A DNA stretch of 64,000 nt from Chamaecyparis obtusa. Taxonomy: Eukaryota > Streptophyta > Pinopsida > Cupressales > Cupressaceae. The stretch's first letter is position 1, and each line of letters starts with the position of its first letter. The stretch is from NCBI GenBank assembly GCA_027943335.1, contig BSBK01002060.1:62001-126000 (forward strand). Reading direction: 5' to 3'. The notes beneath the pieces are model-generated. The model searched no databases, was not told where the DNA came from, and was given only the letters and a program-made list of their open reading frames with translations. This document shows positions 33,134 to 43,828 of this stretch, one piece after another. A program made the position numbers and the translations under genes.

Positions 33134-34277
33134 TGTTGGAAATATTCAAGACTATCTAGGTTACTGAGAGGAGAGGGGTGAATCAGTAACTTCAAAACTT
33201 TTAATAGATTCAGATCTTAATAACATTAGATTGATAATCTGACTGCATGCATGAGTAATAGAAAGAATAAAACATTCATAACACTTAGAACACAGAGATT
33301 TGGTGACCCAGAAACCTTCCAAGTAGAAAGTAAAACTGGGGTGGGGATGATACCCACAAAACTTCAATACTGCAATATAAAGTTTGCCAGTTAAGGCTTA
33401 CAATGATCACTTCTGATGATCTGCCCTATTAGGAGCAATAAGGATTGCTAGGTCCACCTTGTTAGAGGTTTTACAAACATACAATGAAGTATGCACTCAG
33501 TTAAGAGATTTTTACAAAGACTGTTAAGTCTACCCGATTAAAGGATTTCAAGCTGATTCACCTGTTAGGATGAAATAGTAGATCTCTTGCTTGCAATTGT
33601 ACTTGTTGATTGAGATTCTATGATGTACTGATCACCTTCTGTGATGGATAGATCTTTTCTGCTTCTTATATTTTTGTAGCCCTTTGTAATTCGCTTATCT
33701 CTGCCTTTCTCTCTTTTTCATACTTCTCTTTTTTTTCATATATGGATATGACATAAAACATTGTTTATATATCAATCTAAGTCAATTCCAAAATAATTAC
33801 AAAGTCGGCTCTTAAACAAGTAAACAAAAATATTACTGAGTCGGCCCAAATATAGTTACACGGTTACTGCAAACTAACTCGGTGATTTTCTGATACTCGG
33901 TGTCGACTGCGTTACTCGGCATCGTCATGCACTCGGTAGAAGTGGAAACTTGGTCCATACTAACCACTCGGTCGTAGTTTCAAACTCAGTAGATACTGGA
34001 GACTCGGTAGACAAAGTGTTACTCGGTAGAAACTAAATTTCTTGTTTTAACCATGCAGCACTCGGTAAACACTGTGAAACTTTGCAAGCTTGGTATGCAA
34101 TGTTCTACTTGGTAAGCTCTGCTCGGTAAGTACTGATCTACTCGATATGTACTGATCTACTTGGTATGTACTGTTCTGCTCGGTATGTACTGATCTGCTC
34201 AGTATGTACTAATTTGCTCAGTATGTACTGATCTGAATAACTATTGTCACTAATGACAATCATGCTTAATGCCAACA
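33134..34277 (-). mobile_element. Solo LTR, copia-like, reverse orientation
   Basis: The termini on the plus strand are TGTTGGAAATATTC and TTAATGCCAACA, and TCTTC flanks both sides (33129-33133; 34278-34282). The inverse reading ends with the CACCCCTCTCCTCTCAGT block, like the copia LTRs in this window. At 33880-34240 it carries many CTCGGTA motifs, including units of about 21 bp 'ctcggtatgtactgatctg'. CTCGGTA is the complement of the TACCGAG core of the 38-bp repeats at 19629. No internal domain remains, so this is a recombination-derived solo LTR of a related family. Confidence 0.85.
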
Positions 34278-34282
34278 TCTTC

Positions 34283-34980
34283 CTGTATTGTTTCTTGCAT
34301 CAATCACCTTTGAAAGATGATGTCAAGCCCCATGTTTTGTAAAAATCCATTGATTAATTGGAAGGTCTTTAAACAGAGCACACTCTTCTTTATTTTTAGA
34401 AGTTGCATATTGAGAGTAGGATGATGTCAATAGGTAATTTTTATTTCCTCTATCAATAAGGATGCAACTAGATTCTAGCATATGACTTTAAACTTGAAAT
34501 ATATGTAATATAGATGAAAAACATAGTAATGCTCTTTAGATTTTCTTGGCAAATGTTTGTTATTAATTTTTTGTTATATCAATTTGCCTAAATTATGTAG
34601 GATCGTGAGCCTTTGAGTGATGATGATGATGATGAGGATGATGATGATGAAATTTAGAGGTATGCCATCAATCCTTAATCTATTTAATATTCATTTCTTG
34701 ATAGAAATATATTTGTCTTATATGGTTACATAGTTTATTCATTATCTATTTAAAAGCTACAAGTTTCAACTACAAATAGAATACTGCTAATCTATTGATA
34801 TAACAATAGAATACTACTAATCTATATCATCCAATAGTTTTACATTTGGGTTGAGTACTTGAAGTGCCTAAGGCCCTAAACATTATCACTTGGTAAGAAT
34901 ATTTGGACAAGAACAATTACCTAGCTGAGAAGAGCTAGGATAATGTTTTACAATTGAAATGAATAAAACATAAAACCAGT
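34283..34980 (+). other. CACTA interior with an acidic exon-like end
   Basis: A frame at 34601-34656 follows an acceptor-like ATTATGTAG. It ends in a run of Asp/Glu (REPLSDDDDDEDDDDEI, stop), encoded by a GAT repeat. It could be the last exon of a transposase or host gene, but I cannot name it. The rest shows nothing. Confidence 0.3.
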
Positions 34981-35065
34981 GAAACACGGGTGTGGGGATA
35001 TGTCAGGATGGGGGGTCTCCGTGTCTCTAGCTAATGTGGATCCTTCGAAAGTCTCCATTAATCTG

Positions 35066-35664
35066 TCACAAGCACTGTGGCATCCATCTCATTTATCTGT
35101 GAAGCCAATTATGGTCAACAGGAAAACTGATAAGGCTACTGAGCCTATGCTTGATGCACGCACATGTCCATTTGATGCCCTCCATACTTTTGAGTTCCTA
35201 AAACTCTCACAAGATAAACTAGAAGGTTTCTTTGGTCATATAATTTCTAGTATCGGTAGCAGCACAACTCTTGGGGAAAAATAGAATGCCTTAAAATACT
35301 TGGAAACCATAAGTAGCAATGTGGAAGCAACCAACATCTTAACCAATGGTTCAGTATTGTCCATGCTTGTTAAGATGCTGAAAATATATCTAAACCAACT
35401 ACTTTGCGTGTTCAGCTTGTTTCAGTAATGGGTTTGTTGATTCGGCATGCAACTATTATTGAAGATGAAGTGGCAAGTTCAGGTATAGTTTTAGTGCTAA
35501 CTGATGCTCTTCGAGATAAGAAGGAAAAAGTGAGAAGATTTTCTATGGCAGCCTTAGGTGAACTTCTATTCTATATCTCCACTCAAAGTGAAAATTCTCC
35601 GAAGGTTGTTGTTGGTCTGGAAAGTCCAGCAAAAGATAGTCGGTCATCACCATCTACATGGCAG
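35066..35664 (+). pseudogene. RUK: Captured fragment of a RUNKEL-like protein kinase gene (C-terminal repeat region)
   Basis: The translation reads LWHPSHLSVKPIMVNRKTDK, then LETISSNVEATNILTNGSVL and SMLVKMLK. After a frameshift it continues LRVQLVSVMGLLIRHATIIE, DEVASSGIV, KEKVRRFSMAALGELLFYIS. This resembles, from memory, the HEAT/armadillo-like region downstream of the kinase domain in the plant RUNKEL (EMB3013) microtubule-associated kinase, needed for cytokinesis. Defects are an in-frame TAG at 35282-35284 and a probable 2-bp gain near 35390 (AAATATATCT). The match ends at TGGCAG|GTTAGC, which looks like an intact 5' splice site, so genomic DNA was taken rather than mRNA. The kinase domain is absent. 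It lies inside the CACTA element. Confidence 0.72.
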
Positions 35665-36260
35665 GTTAGCCCCTAATTCTTGTGCCATTTATATCTGATA
35701 TATGTGATGTAGAGCCTTGGTATCCATAGTGAAAAATAGTGTTTTCAACTAAACTTTGTGTGAGAATTCAAACTCTCCTACCCCTGCTTATGCTAGGGCA
35801 CTCCTTACCAAAGCTCTACACTATTGAATGAACAAGTCTTTTGTAAACATTCAACACATTATTTACCTATAACTCCTCACAATGTTATTCATAGTTTGTT
35901 GTTCTGTCAGTGACGATAGGTTCTTGTATGCCTTGTGTACCTCCTTTCCCACCAACTGTGCCAGTTTATTTTCTGTATGTTCTTTGACAGTTTCATCACT
36001 TGTCAAACTTTCTACTTTGTTCCAGTCCTTCCCAATTTCAAATCTATTCCCGTGACAAACCAGTCACTCACCAATCTTGGTATATACCTGGCATAGAGAT
36101 TCAAGTGTTCCAAAGGCTCTTCAAAAAAATCACTCTGTAATATTTCATATACCGGACAGAGTGTTCTTCGAGAACAAGGTTCTCAACTAAACTCCAACTT
36201 CATAGACTTTCTTCATAGTCAAAGAGAACTAACACTCGGTCTTTCCACTAGACTCTTTAA
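35665..36260. other. CACTA interior after the kinase fragment
   Basis: The first bases may be intron carried with the kinase fragment. No coding block is recognised before the subterminal repeats start near 36268. Confidence 0.35.
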
Positions 36261-36261
36261 T

Positions 36262-36853
36262 CATAGGCAAATTGCGACGGGGGTAATTTGTACCCAAAAT
36301 AGGGTAATTTGTCCCAGAAATTTTTCTTTCATTTTATTTTGTATTCATCTCAATTGCGACGCCACACAGCGAATTGTGATGGGGGCATTGTATAGGTGAC
36401 GCCCACTCCCGTCGCATTTGCTTTGGTTGTTCATCGCACTTGCTTTGGTTGTTCATCGCACTTGCGATGGTTATCGCATGATCGCATGTGGCTTCCCAAG
36501 CGCATGTGACCATGCGACAAGCCATCACAGTTGTGTGGGTATTCGTCGCACTTGCGATGGTTATCACATGATCACATGTGGCTTCCCAAGCGCATGCAAC
36601 CATGCGACAAGCCATCACAGTTGTGCGGGTTTTCATCGCCATGGCGACGCTAATATAAGGAATTGTAATGGGGTTGATGTCAAATTGAAGGGGCTTCATA
36701 GCGATGGATTAAAGTCGTAATTGCGATGAAAATGGATAGACGTCGTATTTTGTGACTAAAAAATAGCGACGTCTATTACTGTCACAATTGCAACACATGG
36801 TTGTCCCAATTGTGACACATAGCCATCGTAAATCGATGCCAAATTTATTAGTG
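36262..36853. promoter_or_regulatory. CACTA right subterminal repeat region
   Basis: Copies of AATTGCGACG, AATTGTGATG and AATTGCGATG recur (36268, 36353, 36373, 36717), with inverted CACAATTGCAAC and CCAATTGTGACAC near the end. A block near 36440-36520 is repeated near 36552-36625 (GATGGTTATCGCATGATCGC, then TGTGGCTTCCCAAGCGCATG). These resemble transposase-binding arrays at CACTA ends. ORFs on either strand here are repeat-driven. Confidence 0.6.
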
Positions 36854-37100
36854 TCTTATTCTATTGTAACTTGAAATTGGAAAAAGTGGGGCAATTCAAA
36901 TTTCAAAATAGGTGGGCTTTTTCAGATATCCTATATTATCGAATATCCGAAAATATCGGATATCCAATTTTATTGGATATCCTACTTTTGATGGTTTTGG
37001 CTCTGGTGTAGGCTCTTGGGCATGTGTACTGACACCTAGGCCTACTATAAAGTCAACACACTTTTTAGTGCATTTTTGGACAAGTGAAAAGTGGATTTTT
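36854..37100. repeat. Second copy of the foldback terminus, then palindromic GATATCC cluster
   Basis: 36861-36930 repeats the last 65 bp of the foldback right end (TTGAAATTGGAAAAAGTGGG, ending GGTGGGCTTTTTCAGATATC). At 36935-37000 follow two short palindromes, ATATCCGA-AAATA-TCGGATAT and GGATATCCAAT-TTT-ATTGGATATCC. The remaining 100 bp show nothing recognisable up to the outer TIR. Confidence 0.65.
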
Positions 37101-37143
37101 TCACATCGCCACTTTTTGGCATACCATGTTCCTGCACATACCC

Positions 37144-39702
37144 AAATATATCGGGAGGAGCACTACAAGTTGCATATGAGATTGTTATGGAAGGAAACAT
37201 ATACAACTTAGTAGAAATGATGTAGAATCAAGTAATGGTGAATTTAAGAAAGATCAGGAAACAAGGATAAAATTTTGGAGAACTATTGGTATGTATATTT
37301 TTTCTATATACAAAACTACTTTCCTAGTATCGGTAAAGTAAATAGGACATTAGGTGAACCAGTTATACATCAGATTAACAAGTTCATTGAATAATTTGGA
37401 AGCAATTACAACACAATAATGTGGAGTTACTTTAAATAATTTCAAGGAAAAATGTATGCTAGATATCAGATACCACCTCATATTGTTGAAAAATATAAGA
37501 AAGATATATGTTTTCTGGTTAGTACACGCTCATGTATAATCAAAGTAGTGGAGCCACAAATATCTCGGTTACAACCATTTGGATATGAAACAATAGAGAA
37601 CGAAGTAATAACAAGTATTGAGCAATTGTTGAGCCAACCAAAGGATATGTAAGTTAATCAGTTTGGAACCTATAAAGAAGTATACAAAAGAATGATATTA
37701 GATGAGAAGAAATAAAAAGAAGGAAGAAACAATACAATGAAAAGACATAAACCAACAATAATACCAGAGACATATGCCAAAATTAAGAACAAGTTATCTA
37801 AACAGAGACAAGCTATCGACAACGAAGATGAAGAAGAGTTGCCATCGAGAAAGAGAACAAGATATAGAACAACAAAAGCTACACCAAGGAGAAATAAAAG
37901 AAGTCAATCAAGAGTAAAAGGAAGCATAAGGATACAAAGAAAGTAAAATGAGCCTACACCAGAGCCAAAACCATCAAAAGTAAGAATTCCAAGAATACCT
38001 ACAGATATAGAAAATATAATAAGAAAGTATGTAAGTATCAAAAAGATACATGAATTCAAATACATGACATGGTCAGAAGAAGATAAGAAAATTGTACAAG
38101 ATGTATTAATGCTTCACTTTCATAAGTTCTTAAGATTCCCAAGTGACTTGAGACAGGTTATCCCTAAGGAACTACTTGAAAAAATCAACATAAGATGGGA
38201 TGAAGTTGCAGAATAGGAGAGACAAAGTAGAGAAAGAACCCTTATACTTGCAAATCCAGAAAAAATTGTTGAAGAGATTGATCAACTGATGAAGAAAAGA
38301 AAATAAATTTTCTAAAAAGAATAGGAAAAAAAATATACTGGCAGGATTATAGAATGAAGTAGAAGAAGAAGGACTGAAAATGTGGATTTTTTTTTAATGC
38401 TGAATTACCAGAAGTGCAAGAATAAAAAAATGGTCAAATGTTAGAATGAGAAGAGGACATAGATTTGACAAGCGAAGACAACCCAATAAGCTTTGAGGAA
38501 GGACAAGTGAGTCAACCTATTGAAATACAAGATGAACCTGACGATGACAAAAGTAATGATGAAGATGAATAGCTTGAGGAACAATAAACGCTAGAGGTAA
38601 CAATTGCATACACTAAAATAGTACAAGTGACACATGCTACTGATATGGTACCTACTATCCGTGAGATATCAAAAGAAGAAATAATTGAGGAACAGCTAAT
38701 AAATTTGGAAAAGGATGAGATAACATAAACATAATCTAAGGAAGTACAAATTACAAGGACACTGCAAAATATGACAATGATAACAAAAACGCACCTAAAG
38801 AGGAAACGAGATTCAAAATATCAAGAAGAAGAAGACTTTGATGAAAGACCTTAATTTGAAATATTGAAGAGAGATCCTAAAAAGATGAATTATGAGGAAT
38901 GAATATTATATGCAAAAAAACTCAAAGAGAGAACAATTTCCTAAAGACAACTAAAGGATAAACAAAGGGAAATGATTATGAAGAAAATAGTCAAAATATT
39001 TTCAAGCTTACTATCAAAAATTACACTGGATAAAGAAGAATCGAGTTTGGAATAGATGAAAACTTATGTGGATATAATAAGAGATGATCACAAATTAAAA
39101 GAGGAATTAGAAGCAAAGATACATCATAATTTATATACTGGCAGAAGAGAAGATAAGCTAGTAGAAGTAACAAGAACACTATTGGAGAAACTTAAAAATA
39201 TGAAGGAATTGTTAACTGAAGCAACAAAAATGTACAATAAATTATATGAGAAAGGTAATACAACAAATGACAAATCATGCTTAATAGCTATCAATATGGA
39301 TTTAATGCAAAAATAGATACAAACAACAATTCATTTGTTGGGTACAACACAAAAGAAGGATGATGAAGACAATATTGACAAAATAATAAGAGTCAAAGGA
39401 CATATCAGTGCTATAAATAATCTAAAGAAGAAATGGAGCACAATATTAAAAATTATCAAGAACAACCACAAAACTATTCTAGCATAAGCAGAACCTAGTT
39501 GACACCCAAAGGACATAGTTATGTTTTCACCTTTGGCATTGCTGTCAAAAGGGGAGAGAATGTAAAAGGGGGAGAGAATATTAAAGGGGAGATTAGTATG
39601 TTGGAGAAAATAATTGTAAAGGAAAAAATATCTAATAGGGAGAGATACATAATGACAAAGCATGAATAGAATGGTTTTGCCATCAATGCCAAAGGGGGAG
39701 AT
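37144..39702 (+). pseudogene. Decayed retroelement ORF, right half, ending at a polypurine tract
   Basis: This continues the ORF broken at 3054 (VRK|YIGRSTT). Open pieces include 37452-37652 (YQIPPHIVEKYKKDICFLVS), 37737-37946 (basic, TRYRTTKATPRRNKRSQSR) and about 38000-38215 (FKYMTWSEEDKKIVQDVLML). 39056-39316 is a lysine- and glutamate-rich helix likely to form a coiled coil. I do not know the protein. Its place directly upstream of AAAGGGGGAGA (39691-39701) and an LTR start at 39703 shows that it is the last coding region of an LTR retroelement lacking any visible pol in this window. Stops and frameshifts are frequent. Confidence 0.5.
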
Positions 39703-40690
39703 TGTTACTTGACAAAATCCTCAACAGGCAATAAACATGCAATCAATGATAATTTTGCTAAGGTTGTCATTGCTGGAAAATAACATTTAGTATATACATA
39801 AAGTAAGGAAAGAATTATCGACATACGATACTATCTGAAAGTGATATCGACATAAAGAGAGTATTATTGACATAAAGGAAGAGTTATCATAAAGCGTTAG
39901 CTGTGGAAAGAAAAGAAAAGGTTACGAGTGAGGATGAAATCAAATTAAAAAAATGGTTTATGGAAGATTGAGAAACCCTAATTAGATCAATAAATTATAA
40001 GAGGAGATCGAAAGGCAAAGAGACAAACATGGTGATAGAGAGTGAAAAATCAGAGATATAGTTAAAAGGATGTGAAGAGTAGTGTAAGGATCATAGATTA
40101 GAATAGAGGAAGAGAGAAACAAGCTCTGACAAGTTTTTGAAGAAAGCATCTATAGGTCAAATTTCTTGTTGATTTATTCCTAACAATTTAGCGACAAAAT
40201 TGTGAAATCCCTTAATCGGGTAGTCTCTAACCGAACTTAGAAGTTCTATTTTAGAACATATTGTAAATTCTTTAATTGGGTGATCATTGTATAAGTGGGA
40301 TAAAATATTTTAACATAGTAGTCTTTAACTGGACTTTCAATACTCCTACCAGGGTATTAGTCACTCCTAACAAGGTGAAGTCATTCAGAATATGACATTT
40401 ATGTAAGCTCCTAACAGGGCACCTTATTAATGCAGTGATGAGTTGTGGGTATCATCCCCACCACAATTTTTCCCTCTGACAAAGGGTTTTCTATGACACC
40501 AAAATATTGTATTAAGTGTTTGAATGTTTATGTTTTGTATGTTTAATTTACATGTTATCGGTTAATAATTATACAAAGTATCGGTAAAAGACAAGACAAT
40601 TATCGATTTATGTTTAGAAATTTGAATAAGTGTGAAATATATGTGGTATTTATTCACCCCCCTCTCAGTACCTTACCTAATACTATCCAA
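39703..40690 (+). mobile_element. 3' LTR of the decayed retroelement
   Basis: Starts TGTTACTTGACAAAATCC right after the polypurine tract. It contains the 'aaccgaacttag..ctcctaacagggc' phrases and the TTCACCCCCCTCTCAGT block found near the ends of the other copia-type LTRs here. The end at about 40690 (ATACTATCCAA) is approximate. Confidence 0.6.
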
Positions 40691-40713
40691 TAGTTAGGGC
40701 CCAAATCATAAAA

Positions 40714-42059
40714 GGGTATATGCACAAAGATGGGGGACCAAAAAGGTGCCACATTCCTTTTTGGCCCCCCAACGACCATAGTCCATACACACTAAAGCAC
40801 ATGTGTGCTATAGTGTGCATGCGCTATGGCTTGGGCAATTCAAAACATAGAGCATGTGTGCTATGGTTTGCATTTGAAGCATAACGCGTGTGCACTATAG
40901 CGCGCATGCGCTATGTAAACTTTTATAAAAAGTCAAGTGTAAACTTTTATAAAGATGAGAGAGAGGGGGGGGAAGATATATATATATATAGAGAGAGAGG
41001 GGGGGTAGGAAGGTGGGAGATCTCTCTCACACACACACACATGCATGCTCTCTCCCACCTTCCTACCCTCTCTCTCTCTCTCTCTCAGCCCCCACCACCT
41101 TCTCACTATTTCTCTCACTCAAGCCTTTTTTGGATGTTACATAGTGTGTGCAAGCTTTCAAGTCATAAATTTGAATGGTACTAGTGCGCTATAGCATGTG
41201 CGTGCCTTGTAACACATTGGAATCCACCAAGCCTAAGGCTTGGAGGATTCAAATAAGCCTAAGATGTGTTTTCCAGTAGACACACACAAAATTCACATCT
41301 TTTTTTGTGTTCTCCTCATCAGGTTTACTCATGGTTCAATAATGTTAAAATCAGACGACATGATATTGTAGATCTCTCTATTATCTATCCAACCATATAA
41401 TTTATTTTTCATTTTGATTATGTTAAGCTTTTCATGTCTAATTTCTTTTGTATGTCCGATTTGTGTCAAAAACCAACATGTAGTATTTTGGGCATAGATT
41501 TTGGCTCGTTCGTTGAATTTTGTAATAAGTTACATTTTTAAAAACTAGACTCCATTAAACACACTTTTAAAAAAAAAATAATTTATTTTTGATTAGTTTT
41601 TAATGATTTCTATGGGGAGCACACATAATTTCACATTTTCAGGATGTGTGCACTTCATAAATTTATAAAAAATTATACATTCATCAAAAAATTAGCAGAA
41701 AAATCCAGGATAAACTAAGTGGTATTAGCTAAATTCTCATTGGAGTGATTAAAAATTTCAAAAAAAAAGTTAACATTTTAGGGGGAGCACACCAGACACT
41801 ATGTTATATTTCTTCACAAAAAATAGGACCACTTTTTGTGCTCCCCCTTTTTGAGTGCCTTAATCTGCACTATTTCCAAAATAAATTAGTAGTTTAGAAA
41901 CTAGATTCAAAGTATTACAACTCTTGTTCTTGTCACATCTTAAAATTTTGATACTAACTATCTTCAATTTCTCGTTGAAGTTCAGAGTTTGCTAATTTCA
42001 GAAAAAAAAAGTGGCATCTTATACCCCCTTTTTGGTCCCCCATCTTTGTGCACTTACCC
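40714..42059. mobile_element. Third GGGTAT-terminal TIR element (1,346 bp), non-coding
   Basis: The left end is GGGTATATGCACAAAGATGG followed by GGGACCAAAAAGG. The right end inverted is GGGTAAGTGCACAAAGATGG followed by GGGACCAAAAAGG. The pattern GGGTAT-TGCA..GATGGGGG-CCAAA and a GTGGC/GCCAC phrase just inside match the termini at 3055 and 60537. Flanks are AAAA and AAGG, so the 4-bp duplication is not clean. Inside are repeated GCGCTATAG/CTATAGTG motifs (40810-41200) and a microsatellite block of GA, TA, CA and CT runs (40960-41090). No transposase is present; ORFs at 40888-41184 are microsatellite. Confidence 0.6.
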
Positions 42060-43828
42060 AAGGATCTACCTCAAATAGATAAAACATGAATTGTGATCCA
42101 TTAAGTAGGTCGACCATAGGTGTAACAACATTGATAAATGAGCCACGAAGCTTCGTCGATTGAGAAATTCCTTCACAAGATTGTGTTATGCCTTGCATAC
42201 CCATCCCTACATTTTGTGGGACAAAATCTCGGGTCCATCCCTTTTTTCTTCCTTCCTACTTTCTTTGTTGTTTTTGTCTCTTCGTTTGTCTTGGTCTTCT
42301 TTCATTTTTCTTTCAGGGTTCCTTCCCCCAGAGTCATTGCTTGTTGGTTGTCCCGAAATTCAGGAATCTGGTATCTGACATCATCTTCCTCATCCCTGCA
42401 GAGAGGAGAGACACCAGGTGTTTTAGTCCGGAGCTTAGAGTTTCCTACCTCGAGATTCTCACCCATGATTAATGTACTAGCCTAGGAATTATTAAAGCCT
42501 TTTACCCTTCCTTTTTACAAGTTACCCAAAGCATTTCTACCTTCCAAGAGATATATTTCTAAGAGCAGTCCCTTGCAAGTGAATATCCTGAATTGCTTTT
42601 CAAGCTAGTGTTCTCGTGCCAGTTTTCTCCAGTGTAGAGGTTGATGTTCCTAGGTGGATAGAGCGATAATTTGGGCTCTCTACAAGGTAGGTAGGTGAAT
42701 GTGATTCAACCTCAATTCTTCCTTCTTGTTTCAGATAGGCCAGCATCATCTCCCTTTCATTTATTTTTGTTTTCTTTTACTTCTCTTTATTTCTGTTTGT
42801 GTCCCCTTGTTTTGGTTGTTTTTCATCGTTCTATTTTTTAGGTTGTGTCATTCCAGTGGCTTCACCCTGTAAATAGGGTTGGCGTGAAACACCATTGGGT
42901 TGTGGTGGGTGTTTTTTTTTCCCTTTTTTTCCTCTCTTTTTAGGTTTCCCGCTCCCCTGTAGTTTCATGTAAATACCTGAATATATTGTGCTTTGCGGTC
43001 TTGGGTGCATAAGTCTCACCTCGTGCATTTCCTATAAGTTGGTGTAGATAATGTAAATATATAGTGTCTCTTGGTTGGATGGCTTGGTACACTTGTATCA
43101 AGTTTTGATTCGGCTCTAGTTCCATTTCCAAAATAGGTCTAGTAACACCAACACACGGGTTTCCTTTGAAACCTGCATGCCCTCTGTCTTGACTGCCAAG
43201 AAATAAATATCATGTTAAGCCTTAAACAAAGGGTTGTTAGTTTTTGGCTATAGAATTAGTGTTGTTGTTTTGAATTCTTTGCAAGGCCTTATAGGCAACG
43301 TGTAAATAATAACCAGTCTCTAAAAGATTCAAAGTCTAGTTGAGCTAGTCACGTGTCTCCCTTTTGGTGAGCCACACCTGATAACAATAGGTCATCAACG
43401 TCACCAACTCAAGTCCCAATGACAAGGAGACTAGTCCTAGTATAGTTTCCACCAAGCTTTTCATCACGTGCACTTTAATTATACCCATGGCTTCCCACGA
43501 ATAAAAAATTAATATGTGTTAATTGGTTAATTAATGTCCTATCTGTCATTCTAGCTAGAAGTAGAAATGAAATGACTCTGCATGCATAAAAGGTATAATT
43601 ACCCACCCTAGATATGACCTATCATTTAAGATAAATGTCACATCAACTAGTCATTGTACTTTTGATATTCCATAATGAATGATGTCCAAAATTTTGGAAT
43701 CTGGAGTTATCCTGATATACTTACATTATGTTCTAATGACCATCTGGTCTTGCAAGAAATAACTTCAAAAGATGGTCACAACTGGATCCCCTTGAAAGTC
43801 TAGAGCTCCCAAGTTCATCATCCAGCAT
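42060..43828. other. Unassigned region, retroelement-like leader
   Basis: Pyrimidine-rich tracts (42240-42310, 42720-42830 and 42905-42945) separate unremarkable sequence. The overlapping ORFs at 42138-42485 arise from the pyrimidine tract in three frames at once and carry no motif. It may be the LTR or leader of the decayed element coding from 43829, but I could not find a matching second LTR. Confidence 0.35.

Larger units (their letters stand above)
15859..36853 (+). mobile_element. CACTA (En/Spm) transposon, 20,995 bp, with captured gene fragments
   Basis: The left terminus is CACTAATACATTTGG. The right terminus, inverted, is CACTAATAAATTTGG, one mismatch in 15. TCT at 15856-15858 and 36854-36856 forms the 3-bp target duplication expected for CACTA elements. 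Both ends carry subterminal copies of an AATTGYGACG-like motif in either orientation (15890-15970; 36268-36820), the usual arrangement for transposase binding. Inside, a TNP2-like fragment lies at 31293-31721 on the + strand. Nested in it are a young copia element, a solo LTR, antisense copia and gypsy debris, and fragments of a PPR gene and a RUNKEL-like kinase. The transposase is incomplete, so this copy looks non-autonomous. Confidence 0.85.
3055..37143. mobile_element. Outer TIR transposon (4-bp TSD), expanded to 34 kb by nested insertions
   Basis: The left end reads GGGTATGTGCGGGATCATGG. The right end, inverted, reads GGGTATGTGCAGGAACATGG, and AAAT flanks both sides. The left 760 bp (3055-3812) align along their length with the 807-bp element at 60537-61343. 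The last 43 bp (37101-37143, with CATCGCCACTTTTTGGC) match that element's right end. Between them lie about 33.3 kb absent from the short relative: a foldback array, a CACTA transposon and their own insertions. No transposase belonging to this element is visible, so I infer a non-autonomous element invaded by others. The superfamily is unassigned; the 4-bp duplication and the GGGTAT terminus do not match the usual plant hAT, Mutator, PIF or CACTA signatures. Confidence 0.7.

Noticed and set aside
3055..37143. One autonomous giant transposon of 34 kb
   Set aside because: The short relative at 60537 aligns with both extremes, and the extra DNA consists of elements with their own termini and duplications. 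Secondary expansion is the simpler reading.
40888..41184. 98-codon ORF and its antisense partner
   Set aside because: They are made of GA, CA and CT microsatellite and are open in several frames because of low complexity.
40711..42063. A 4-bp duplication for the third TIR element
   Set aside because: The flanks are AAAA and AAGG; shifting the border to gain AAGG would remove part of the terminus, so I leave the duplication unassigned.
42138..42485. Three overlapping ORFs of 72-115 codons
   Set aside because: A pyrimidine-rich tract lacks stops in all three frames; the products are Ser/Phe/Leu-rich with no motif.
42655..42725. tRNA-like stretch (GGTGGATAGAGCGA..)
   Set aside because: The acceptor and T-arm pairing could not be completed; no tRNA fold is supported.
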